Shown piece by piece: positions 22,878 to 33,275 of a DNA stretch of 64,000 nt. The position numbers were made by a program, and so were the translations under genes. The stretch is from assembly GCA_963693365.1 (NCBI GenBank), contig CAVNZM010000010.1, forward strand, positions 1,178,001 to 1,242,000. The letters are read 5' to 3'. Origin of the DNA: Amoebidium appalachense (Eukaryota > Ichthyosporea). Positions within the stretch are counted from its first letter, which is position 1; every line of letters starts with the position of its first letter. Under the pieces are notes generated by a model, which saw nothing but the letters and a program-made list of their open reading frames with translations, was not told the origin of the DNA and searched no databases.

Positions 22878-23689
22878 AAACTGGCATAGATTTGTCATGT
22901 AAGGTAGAGAGATACACTGATGGGGCTTTCTGCGTAGAGATATACTGATGGGGCCTTCTGCGTTTCTATCACGTGCATGTATGACTGAATAAAGTTTTAT
23001 CAAAACGGTTGGCCAAAGTCCCGAAAGTATACTGGCACATGTATTCGCTTTTTGAAACCCATTGATGGCATTCATGTTTACGTATACGTAGAAACCCACG
23101 TGTTTTGCAGTTGTACTTTAAGTTTACCATAATGAACATATGGTGTAATTCGCTATTAGTATTAGCTATGTTCGACAAGTGTATACCGAAAAATTAAAGC
23201 CACTATAGTTGGCCGTAGTTAGTAAGTGCATAATAGACATGTACACGCCAACAATTACTGGAGGTGATTTGAAATCGGCTGTGTGTGCTGCATTTTACTG
23301 AAGGTGAACTTAACCTGCCACGCCACCGCACAGTAAGTGGTGATAATGTGGTTAACAGTATATGTGTGTCTGAGAACACGAAGAAATTTTTAAACGTTCG
23401 TTCTTGCAGGCAATAAGCAAGGCATGATGGTGAAATAATAATCTCTTGTGGTGTTTTTTGAAAGCAAAATGCCACATTGCGCCAGTCACGCCGTGACATT
23501 GTAAGGCTTCACCTTAAACTTTCTAGGGTGCACTGACGTCATTGGCATTTGCATTTAGGATATTGGCTCCCCCAATCAGGCAGCGCCTGCAGTGTGTGTG
23601 TGTTGGGGGGGGGGGGGGGGGGGGGGGGGGGTGCGTGGGTGCGTGGGCGCGTGTGTCCGTGTGTGCGTGCCGCTGACAGTGTGTGTCCG

Positions 23690-23756
<67 letters not shown>

Positions 23757-24737
23757 GTGTGTGTGTGTATGCGTGGGGTGGGTGACCCGTACGCATGTCA
23801 GTAGGTGGGTGGGTGGCTGATGCACTGTGGGTGGGCGGCAGGCTATCCAATTTGTAAGTTCTGTTTTTCTTTCTTTCTTTCTTTCTTTTTTCTTTTTTTT
23901 TTGGTGTGTGTGTGAAGAGGAGGGAGGAGGGGGGGGGGGGGGCACATTTTTTTGCCTTCTGCGTATAGCTGAGTATGCCGTGCGTACTTACATCTCTCTC
24001 CCTCGAAAAAATGCAGTCAAAAGAAAAAAAAACTAAAGTGAATTCGGGCGGGGTACTCAAGCATGCGGGGAATCGATAAGATTTTTTATTGTTTTTGCAT
24101 GTGGAGAAAGTTGTACTTCTTCAAACGAAAGGGTTTACTCAGTCTTAACATTTATAGATCGATTGGGAGCACTGCTCTTTGAGTGCGTGCATGGAAGGAA
24201 AAACGAAACTAGTCAAAAAGACAAACAATGGTAACAGTTCCTGTTATAGTACCTTGAAAACCATAAACAAAAGTGAAAATTCAATGAGAAAACACACACA
24301 AAACCCCCGAAAGAAAGTGTTACATTCACACCAAGCACAGTTACTGTAACAGTGTGTGCCGGTACCAACAACTACACTACCCGAGTTCGCGCTATAGGCT
24401 AACTATCTATATACACACACAATAGGGCAGAGAACGTACTTTTCAGATCACACACGTGCTTTTAAGTTATAGTATTTTTTATTTGGCCGATGATTTCTTA
24501 AACAGGGCCAGTATCCCAGTGATATAGTGGGTTCATTAAACACATACACGAATTAGACAGTCACAACACACGAGAGAAACGATTACTGACACGTCTCCAC
24601 AAAAAATCTCAAGAAATTTTCAAGGGCCCCTTGTTTTACCACTGACCCCACCAAGAAAACACGATCGGACAAAATTCTCACGTGTGAGGTGGTCAGAAAG
24701 GGCAATAACAGGTGTCGGTATGTGTTTGTGTGTGTGT

Positions 24738-24799
<62 letters not shown>

Positions 24800-25150
24800 C
24801 GCGCGCGTGCGTGTGTGCGCGCACGTGTGTGTGTGTGTATGGGGTGTGTGCGCGCGCGTGTGTGTGCACACGCATGTGGCATCGTGTGTGCGTGTACGTG
24901 TCCATGCGCACACGCATGCAAGTGCGCATGTGGTTGAACGTTTACTGATCTGCTGACGTGTTCGTCCCTGTATCATAGTATACGTTTGCGAGAGAGAAAG
25001 CGAAGGCAAAAGCCGCAAACACACATGGAACATACGATTCCAAAAGTAGTGAATCAGAGAGAAATTTCGTGCGCACATTGTAAAGCCCCCCTCCTTCCCC
25101 CCTCCCCCCCCCCCCCCCCCCTCCCTCCCTCCTCCCGCCGGGTGCACCCA
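22392..25150. repeat. Intergenic region: long G run, GT tracts, unique AT-rich DNA
   Basis: The interval separates the convergent 7TM and SH2-RGS genes. It holds a G-rich stretch at 22795-22875 (about 40 uninterrupted G at its end), a G run at 23605-23630, (GT)n at 23696-23746 and 24727-24800, and a mixed GT/GCGC stretch to about 24935. A C/T-rich run follows at 25085-25135. Unique AT-rich DNA at 24040-24700 shows nothing I can name. Apart from a LINE tail (listed), no gene is supported. Confidence 0.75.
23964..24032 (+). mobile_element. LINE 3'-tail fragment
   Basis: GAGTATGCCGTGCGTACTTA, then a CTCTCCCTCGAAAAAATGCAGTCAAAAG-type ending and an A run, aligns base for base with the last ~60 bp of the plus-strand LINE (CAGTATGCCGTGCATACTTG ... 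poly-A at 35926). The fragment shows extreme 5' truncation, the usual outcome of incomplete target-primed reverse transcription. Confidence 0.7.
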
Positions 25151-25695
25151 TTATTCAGAATTAAACCTCTCCCTCACCTCCCTCCACTCCAAATACCGCG
25201 GATAGGCATCCCTGCCCAACATTTCGTAAATTTGCGTGTACGCTTCGTCAAAAACCCCCAAAAGCCGGCTGCTCCGCTCTAGGGGGTCACATTTTCCGGC
25301 GCTGTCAAGAGCCTGACGGGCCGCCCGGACGGTCGTGACACTAATGTTGACTTCGTACATGGAGGCAGGGGTCATGAATTTGATAAAAATTTCACGTGCA
25401 AGCTCCTGAAATTTCAAGTGGGAAATGGAGGGGTTAGGAAACAACACACAACACACCTGAGAAGGTTGTACATTGAGTTTGGGGTGTGGGGTGGGGAGGT
25501 TGTCTGTGTGAGTTCGTTGCTTTTTTTGCCTTTCTCATCTTTAAACCGGTCACCACTTCTGGTCAGCCTTTTCAGTTCGTTTTTCTGTCTTTTCTTTTCT
25601 TATCTTTGGTCTTCAAAGAGTGAATGAAGGGGAGGAGGAACACATACAGAGTGAGAAAGTGAGAGTGAGTGAAGTGCGAAAGGGGCGGGCGGGCG

Positions 25696-25733
<38 letters not shown>

Positions 25734-26228
25734 AGGGAGAGAAAGAAGGCGAGAGGTCAAGACACAAAGAGAGGCGGAGAGAGAAATTGGGGGGGGGAGG
25801 GGGGAGGGGGGGTAGCAAATCTAGATCACACATACACGCACACACACCTCACAGCCCAGCCCCCCCCCCCCCCCCCCCCCCCCCCCCAAACACACACACC
25901 CAACCACCACCACCACCACTACCCAACACTCACACCGCCAATCACTCCCCCTCCTAATTATCCCACCCACACACTCACACCCATTCACCCACACCCACCC
26001 ACACACCTCCGTGAACACTCACTGTTCCTACAGACAATTAAAACAAGCACAGAGACCAATCCTTCCCCTCCCTCCCCTCCACATCCACACACCCCAGCAC
26101 CCCCCCACACACACACCCTCCACCCAGCCCCCTCCTTCCCCCCCCCCCCCCCCCCCCCCCCACCTACCCCCCCACCCTTGCCCCCCCCCCCTTTCCCCCT
26201 CCCTCCCCCCTCCCCCCTTGCCATCCCT

Positions 26229-26264
<36 letters not shown>

Positions 26265-27033
26265 ACACACACACACCTGTGCCCTTGTCATACTCTCTTG
26301 TCCTTCGGGCCCATCCGTCCCTTCCTTTTCTGCCTTCCCAATCGCTTCCTGTACCGCATTCTTGTACTGTTCGCACGAGGTTAAAAATAGAATGTTCTCT
26401 TCCATTCTCTCGCTTTCCAGCCATTCCTCAAACTGAGCTCTGGTCGACGGATCTTCCATGAGCACCGAGAACGGGACGTATCCCCCTACACTCCCGTCGC
26501 TGGGGGGCGCCGAGAGCGAATTTGCGGGGTTTATGTTCGGCTGGAGGGGGACGGGCGGGGGTGGGGACGTGGGAGGGGGTGAGGGAGGGTATGCGTCTGG
26601 GGAGGGGTGGGGGTTGGGTAGGGGGGTTCCCGCATGCGCAGAATCAGCCGTCAATCCGGATGTGTTGATTGGACGGGCCGGGCTAGCTCCGGGCGTGGGC
26701 GTTCTCGAACCCTGTATGTATAAATCAAGAAAGATGAGGGGACACCCCGGTGAAATACCGGATATGCGATGGAGTACAACAGGTAAATATGTCCGGGGGG
26801 GGGGGGGGGGGGGGGGGAAGATGTCCACACAGCACACATCCCCCCCCCCCCCCCCCCCCCCTCACACACACACACACTCTCTCTCTCACACACACATCCC
26901 CACACACTCTCTCTCTTCCTCTGTGCTCTCCTCCTCTCCCCCTCTTCGCCTCTCACTTGCCACTCCCTCAAACCCCCCCCCCCTCTCCCCCCATGCACAC
27001 ACTCACAAACACATCCCTCTCTCTTTGTCTCTC

Positions 27034-27081
<48 letters not shown>

Positions 27082-27147
27082 TCTTTGTGTGTGTGTGTGT
27101 GTGTGTGTGTGTCTGCATGTGTGTGTTTGTGTGTGTGTGTGTGTTTC

Positions 27148-27178
<31 letters not shown>

Positions 27179-27211
27179 CTGCATGTGTGTGTTTGTGTGT
27201 GTGTCTGTTTC

Positions 27212-27256
<45 letters not shown>

Positions 27257-27466
27257 GCGTGTGTGTATTGCTTGTGTTTGCTTGGTGGTGGTGACGGCGG
27301 CGGTGTGTGTAGATGGACATGGCATGCATGTGCGTACGTGCGTGTGTGCACGTCTGTGATTGCTCGGTGGTGGCGGCGATCGAACACAGGTGTATGCATA
27401 AGTGTGTGTGTGTGTGTGTGTGTGCACATGCCTGTTTTTTTTTGTTTTTGTTTTTTGTGTGTGTGT

Positions 27467-27502
<36 letters not shown>

Positions 27503-28325
27503 AGATATACCTGTTGCTGTCTTTTCAAAACCACCGAAGGGAAATCGTAGCAACGAATTCGAGAAGAGTGTGTGGTCGTGCCACCTGTGCTGAGCCCAGA
27601 GGGGGATGGGGGCCCCTGAAAATTGGAAATATATCTCCATGTTATCTCCTTATTATCCTTTTTCTCACACAGGTATGGGGGTGTTGACTAGAGCCAACAT
27701 AGCCAGATGTGGACATGAACCGTGTCATTCAAATGCACAGGGGTATGGGGGGATGCCAGAAAACAGTTATAATCCCTCAGAGAACAACTAGCATATTTTC
27801 ATAGATGATTCTAAAATTTGACTTAAAAACATTATATCTCCCAAAACCTGTATGGTCTGGACTACGATGCAGCAAAATGTTAGCCTGCATCTGCTCTTCA
27901 TAATTTTAGAACCTCAGCATCAAAACGTTAAATCTCCCCAAACCTGTGCAGTCTGCTCAATAATAGAACCACATGTTAGCCTACATTCACTCTTCCTGAT
28001 CTTTGAATCTTTAAACTTAACAATAAAACATTAAATCACCCCATACCTGTGTGGTCTGGTCTATAACGGGGTCGCCCAGGCACAGGTTGTCGCTCAGGGG
28101 GCCGTTCTATAATGTTCCACAACATCGGTAAGGCTGCGGAAGTGACGGTTGCCAATGGTGTACGTCACCTGCCCGTTACGCATCTGGATGTGGATAAATC
28201 AACCATTAGTGTTCTTTCAAACTCTGAAATATATATCTATATGTATAACACTAATGCAAAGCAAGGAATGGGAGGAGGGGAAGGGAGGGGGGGGGGGGGG
28301 GGGGGGGGGGGGTGGGAAGGGGGGA

Positions 28326-28356
<31 letters not shown>

Positions 28357-28834
28357 TGTGTGTGTGTGTGCCCGCGCGTGCGCACACACGAGTGACTATG
28401 AGTGAGGGGGTTTTGAATGCGTCAAAAAGTACGAAGTACACAAGAACAAACGGATAACACGATGCAGAATGCAAGCCATACATAAAGAGTATGCATAATA
28501 AGCAGAGCCCATCCTCAGGGGGGGCCCACGTCATCCACAGTACCCGAGTTTCGACCTATTCCCCTCGTTAACGAAACCCAACTCAGATACTGTTTCACTT
28601 GAACATGAGTAGGTCACCCGTGAGGGGGTGGGTGGTTGGGGAAGTGGAGAGGGGGACCAGAGAGGGGTGAATGGGAAAGGGGGGGGGGGGGGGGGGAGGG
28701 GGGGGGGAGAAAGTGAGAGGGGAGCGAGGAGAGGGGGGAGGTAAAGGGGAGAAGGGGGGGGGGGGGGGGGGAGAGAGAGAGAGAGAGAGGGAGGGAGAGA
28801 GAGGGAGAGGGAGAGGGAGAGAGAGAGAGAGAGG

Positions 28835-28888
<54 letters not shown>

Positions 28889-29333
28889 AGGGAGGGCGAG
28901 AGAGAGCAAAGGCGAAGGCAAAGCGAGGATGGAGAGAGAGGGGGGAGGGGGAAGAAAGGGTGCGAAGGCTCGAGCGGCGAAGGGGGGGGAGGGGGGGGGG
29001 GGGGGGGGAGAGAGAATGAAAGAAAGAGAGAGGGAGAGGAGGGAGCGGGGTAAGCAAGGAGAGAAGGAGGGGAAGAGGGGGCGGGGGGAGGGGGGGGGGG
29101 AACGAGCATGCACCGGGAGAATCAAATCCTAAGGGACAAGAGGAGAGCCAAAGGCTTTAAGCAAGATCAGAGACAAGCCATCGGGCAGGTGGAGGCAAGG
29201 GGGCGAAAGGAACAGAGCATAGTATCAATCTCTCTATCTCTCTCCCTCTCTCCCTCTCTCCCTCCCTCTTTCTCTCTCTCTCTCCCTTCCTCCCTCCCTC
29301 TTTCTCTCCCTCTTCCTCTCCCTCTCTCCCTCC

Positions 29334-29376
<43 letters not shown>

Positions 29377-29410
29377 CCCCTCTCTCCCTCTTCTATCTCA
29401 TTCTCTCTCT

Positions 29411-29441
<31 letters not shown>

Positions 29442-30309
29442 GGGGGAGAGAGGGGTAGCCCACACCTCTGCCAACCAAACGTATCTCTCCTTCTTATCTA
29501 TCATGCCTAACAGAAAAGGTGGGCCTTAAGGGGGTAGATGGAGGGGCAGCGCCAGCATGGGAACAAAAACAAAGATTGCAGGAGGAGGATGGAAAGAGGC
29601 ATGTAGAATTGAAGTATGTTAATTCTAACTGGCGTCCACCGCCCCCCCTCCCCCCCCCGCCCCCCCCTCCCCCCCTCCCTCCTCCCCCTTCCCCCTCTCC
29701 CCATATTTGTTTGGTGACTCAACCTCCCCTCCCTCCCCACCATTGTGGACTCTCTCGAACCCCATCCCTAGTGCTCTCTTTCCTTCCCTCCCTGTTATGC
29801 TGTCGAGTCCAATCCTGCCTCTTTCATGAGGAAACGACTGCAGCCAAAGGGCCGAATGCATAGAACACACATTCAAAAACAAATGACTGCCAGCTCGGAA
29901 ACAGTGGGTTCTTTTCTCAACGACAACCATGCCAAACACGACGTCCATGGCAACACTAGATCTGCAAGCAAACGAGTCTACAAGGAAAGATCCAACATGG
30001 AAAAGAGAGCAATCAAAAGCAAAAACAACCCCCTAACAACAAAAAAGAAGCGGGATCTCTTCTTGTTTAAAAAAAAAAAAGCCCGAACTATAAAGAAGCA
30101 CATTGTAAAACCCATACCTGCTTGACAATTGTGAAGTTGCGCACGAACGGATCCACGCGGAAAGAGAGCACAAAGGAGCCAGGTACACTCTGACTGTCTC
30201 TGATCAGAAAACTCCTGTGTGTTCCCTTTGTGCGTAGAAGACCCATCGACCCCCGTCTGTCGAGCCCCTCGTAGTAGTAAGGAACGTCATCTTCCGAAAC
30301 CATGGCCAT
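25151..30309 (-). CDS. SH2-RGS fusion protein (five-exon gene model)
   Basis: Exons in transcript order are 30309-30118, 28183-28047, 27615-27511, 26711-26277 and 25405-25151; all proposed introns are phase 0. Exon 1 encodes the first half of an SH2 domain with the FLIRDS motif (R37 is the phosphotyrosine-binding arginine). Exon 2 gives the second half (TYTIGNRHFRSLTDVVEHY). Exon 3 is a Ser/Thr-rich linker. Exon 4 is Pro-rich, then opens the RGS domain (PFSVLMEDPSTRAQFEEWL, MEENILF). Exon 5 completes it (EVNIS with the catalytic-type Asn, FDEAYTQIYEML, AYPRYLEW) and ends in TAA. The protein would have ~374 residues: SH2 about 11-105, RGS about 225-368. RGS domains speed GTP hydrolysis on G-alpha; SH2 domains bind phosphotyrosine. 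Exon 2 is 137 bp, one short of phase: a C5 run at 28095-28099 should be C6 to avoid TGA. Exon 3 is the least certain, and an upstream exon is possible. The two-gene alternative is less likely because all phases agree. Confidence 0.72.
27840..28052 (-). repeat. Tandem copies of the SH2 exon 2 / intron 2 donor junction
   Basis: The true donor ACCACACAG/GTATGGGGTGATTT (28047) recurs in diverged form about 103 bp further into the intron (GACTGCACAG/GTTTGGGGAGATTT, 27944). It recurs again 96 bp beyond that (GACCATACAG/GTTTTGGGAGATAT, 27848). Between them GTAGGCTAACATG-like and GATTCTAAA-like words also repeat. Each unit retains CAG/GT, so each could act as a donor. Confidence 0.8.
28312..29445. 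repeat. Complementary GA/CT and G/C tracts in SH2-RGS intron 1
   Basis: On the plus strand a G/GA-rich stretch (28675-29100, with pure (GA)n at 28825-28882) faces a CT-rich stretch (29222-29412, pure (CT)n at 29340-29372) within one intron. In the transcript the GA tract comes first and the CT tract second. G runs occur at 28288-28312, 28757-28770, 28985-29008 and 29427-29445, and (GT)n at 28326-28370. Confidence 0.85.
28404..28620. repeat. Dispersed repeat family, copy 1 (in SH2-RGS intron 1)
   Basis: The copy starts TTTTGAATGCGTCAAAAAGT after a G run and contains GAACAAACGGATAACACGAT, GCAGAGCCCATCCTCAGGGG, CCTATTCCCCTCGTTAACGA and CATGAGTAGGTCACCCGT. Near-identical copies lie at 45467 and 53617, with diverged ones at 43525, 45301 and 54665. 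No coding capacity is seen. Confidence 0.88.
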
Positions 30310-31002
30310 GTTTATGTGTTTCTGGTAACCTCGAAGGTGAACTGGCGAATTTATGTGTGTGATGTGAGCCGATGTTATTTTGGGAGTGTGTAAACTGTAA
30401 GAAAGAGAATAAGAGCAGAGAGCAAAGGCTTGTAGCAATAACAATGTCCAAGGAGATGAGTTCGAAAATGGAAAAGTTTTAGGCGATCTGGTAAAGATGA
30501 AGCAGCGAATGACACCTGTGTCACGAAGACGGTGCTCCAAATCAGTATGAATGGAGCGGACACAAACCCAGATGCACCCGTTTTTCCTAACTTAATAGCA
30601 CGGTAAAGCACCTTTTTGAATCTTTGTAAAAGTTGAGTAGCAAACTTTCACCGTATTCACCCTTACAAACCACCAACTTGAACCAAAATCAGAAATCCGT
30701 CCCAGAAACCCCTCTCATTTCAGCCGAGTTTTTTTTCGTTCTTTTTTTTGGGGGGGGGTTGAAAGGTGAGTGACGGCACAAAAATGAGACACGAATCGTG
30801 AGGCCGCTGGTGGCGTCATAGATGGCTACAATAGTCTACAAAGCGTAGACGCATACTTTAGTGATACGACATCGACGTGACCTCTAAAGTTTAAAAACAG
30901 AATTCTTTTGACTGGCATGGATTATTACTTCCTCTCCCCTCTTTCCTCCCCTCTCTCTCCCCTTCTCCCCTGGGCACAAATACAAATAAACCCCGCAATA
31001 GT
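30310..31002. other. Region upstream of the SH2-RGS gene, no feature seen
   Basis: Unique DNA that should include the promoter and 5' UTR of the minus-strand SH2-RGS gene. A TTACCAG just upstream of its ATG could be a splice acceptor, which would make the N-terminus longer. A short G run lies at 30750-30758 and a C/T-rich stretch at 30930-30970. Nothing else is recognised. Confidence 0.45.
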
Positions 31003-31572
31003 GTGTGTGTGACTTTGGACTGCCACTTACTTATTAAACATGTACACAATCACAAGATAATCACGCAATATAACAAATGGAAAAAGATACCAAACGACAC
31101 TAGACCCGATGAAAGCATACACCTTGAAAAACTAAGCCTTATGTCTCGTTTTATATATACTGACCGCCTCAACCATATTGCCAAATATGGCACTCGCAAG
31201 TGTATAACACCTAAATACATATTACCTTCCTGTAGAACTGGTCTTTCTCTAGCTGATGGTATTATTGATCAATTACCACGCTTTTACTGTACACGTGCTA
31301 TACAGTGGAGATCTAATAAGTATAAGGTGGCATCATTTGCATGCCCAAACAACACACACACACACCAGTTTAACCGGTCATGTATCGCCAAATGTAGTTT
31401 GATAGACCACATAATACCGCAACACACACACGTCACATTCACAACAGACACCCAGAAAGATAGCCTACCTGTAAATTACAACATCCTTGATTTTATACTA
31501 AACACGCGTAACTACGACCTGTTTATTAGATGTATTGATTGGCTTGAGAAACACATCACTACAAAATTATAG
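31003..31572 (+). CDS. Unidentified ORF, possible C-terminal part of a retroelement protein
   Basis: The frame is open for 189 codons from a GTG at 31003 (first ATG at 31141) to TAG at 31570-31572. Composition is ordinary for coding DNA and rich in Lys, Ile, Thr, Cys and His. Features include LSLADGIIDQLPRFYC, RSCIAKCSLIDHI and a C-terminal NYDLFIRCIDWLEKHI. I recognise no named domain. The stop is followed directly by (CA)n and a 51-base A run, a layout typical of the 3' end of a non-LTR retroelement, so it may be a truncated ORF2-like C-terminus. A host gene or exon cannot be excluded. Confidence 0.45.
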   Translation: MCVTLDCHLLIKHVHNHKIITQYNKWKKIPNDTRPDESIHLEKLSLMSRFIYTDRLNHIAKYGTRKCITPKYILPSCRTGLSLADGIIDQLPRFYCTRAIQWRSNKYKVASFACPNNTHTHQFNRSCIAKCSLIDHIIPQHTHVTFTTDTQKDSLPVNYNILDFILNTRNYDLFIRCIDWLEKHITTKL

Positions 31573-31576
31573 CGCA

Positions 31577-31651
<75 letters not shown>

Positions 31652-31683
31652 CCAGCTGATACCGAGTGTCCCGAGGGGAGCCC

Positions 31684-31738
<55 letters not shown>
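31573..31738 (+). repeat. (CA)n tract followed by a 51-base poly-A run
   Basis: An uninterrupted (CA)n of about 75 bp (31576-31650) is followed by a 37-bp unique segment and then A51 (31688-31738). The A run on the same strand as the preceding ORF looks like a reverse-transcribed poly-A tail. Confidence 0.85.
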
Positions 31739-31739
<1 letters not shown>

Positions 31740-32142
31740 GGGGAACCCCAACTAATTGATTTCTCCTTGTAGTCTTTATGGTGTCTCGTAGAGAAAGTAA
31801 ACCCTGATATATAGTCACCACCCGACATCTATGTACGTGATCATGATATACCGCTGAGGGGATATTCCGAGCAAAACCCCCCCCCCCATACCTGAGACTG
31901 GTTCTCTTTGCCTCGAGTAAACAGCGTAAACCCCCATTATTACTTCTAGCACTAATTATAAACCCTATAAAAATGTAGAATATCCCTCGTCTGAGTGATT
32001 GTATCGATATAATTAGCTATAGGGTTAATTTTGTATGATTCAATGGGCTTTAGAAAAGGAGCGCAGGAGTGCGAGCCTAGGCTAGGGGGAGAGGAGGAGG
32101 AGGGAGGATCGAACGAGGGGGGATTCTGCCATGGTGGGGGGG

Positions 32143-32176
<34 letters not shown>

Positions 32177-33275
32177 GGGGAGAGAGAGGGGGGGGGGGGG
32201 GAAGGGGGGAGGGGGGAGGGGGGATGGAGGAGGAGGCGGGGGGAGGGGTGTGGGGGCCCTCCGAGGGGGGGGGGGGGTGGGGGGGGGGGGGGGGAGGGCC
32301 GGGACTGGAGGGGAGTGGCGAGGAGCCTTTTGGGGGGGGGGGGGGGGGGGGGGACTAGGGATATTGGAGGGGCCGAAGGGCGAGGGAGATGTAAAAGGGA
32401 GATCCTGGACGTCTCTACCTATGCCAGTATGTACGCCTGTGTGTGTTTTTATTGGGAGAGGAGGGGGGGGGGGGGGGGGGGGGGAGGGGAAGAGGGAGGG
32501 GAAGGGGGAGGTGAGGGCTTGGGGGGGGTGGGGTGGGGGGGTGGGGGGGGTGGGGGGGGGGGGGGGGGGGGGATATGGCATATGATGTGTGTGCTACTGA
32601 TTTTTTTTCCCCTCTTTTTTCCCTCCCCTCTCTTTCTCCCAGGGGAATGGGGGGAGGGAGGAAAGAGGGGAGGGGGGAGGGGGGGGGAGAAGAGAGGGGG
32701 GGTGGGTGGGTGGGTGGGTGGGGGTAACTAATCTTATCATTGGGTGTTCTGTGTTGCCCCTTGGCATAAACTTCACAGCACCGGTACTCGTTATGTTTAA
32801 GTGTGCTCGGTCTTTGCCAAAACCACTCCCTCTCTCACCATAATAAACCGATCTACACTTCGAATTTCGCATTATCTTGGCAAGCCATATTCTGTATAGT
32901 ATACGTTGCTTTGTTATCTCAGTCGTTGTATCTCGTACGGTAATAAGCATTGAATCTCGCACAACTTCCCACGCCATATTCTGTATAGTGCTCGTTGTGT
33001 CTCATAACTCGATGTATCTCGTACGTGTTGTATATCATAAATGGCTCGGTGATATCATATAAATCATTGATGTCAGGCAATGTGATATCTAGCCTCTTAA
33101 TGTTTTGAATGTAATAACTCCTTTGTATCAACATTGTCAAAGTGACTATCTAAAAGTATTAATGCTTTGGTAGATCTACAGCCCCCCTGGGGCCGGGTCC
33201 GGGTAGGTATCCACCCAAAAGACTGCGGTATGGATTATTACGCTTAATAAAACGGTAAAAACCAAACTGAAAACC
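31739..33275. repeat. G-rich block and diverged direct repeats
   Basis: From 32090 to 32725 the plus strand is almost entirely G with scattered A and T, including G runs at 32149-32175, 32331-32353 and 32554-32572, and a (GGGT)n stretch at 32697-32722. From 32880 to 33060 a unit of about 88 bp recurs in diverged form (GCCATATTCTGTATAGT at 32884 and 32972; TGTATCTCGTACG nearby). Gly-rich or Pro-rich frames are compositional only. A sub-segment near 33190-33275 may already belong to the following LINE. Confidence 0.75.

Noticed and set aside
27505-27640. Exon 3 of the SH2-RGS gene read in the APIPLWAQHRWHDH frame
   Set aside because: That frame would need phase 1 at both ends and does not fit its neighbours. 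The phase-0 frame (GPPSPSGLSTGG...) joins both flanking exons.
28217-28534. Conserved small protein MTWAPPEDGLCLL, also found at 45384 and 53331
   Set aside because: It recurs because it lies on the reverse strand of the dispersed repeat. The C-terminal parts differ, and no copy has a supported start or domain.
32031-32585. Gly-rich or Pro-rich proteins of 150-210 residues
   Set aside because: Products of G or C runs. The frame is open only because homopolymers cannot encode stops.
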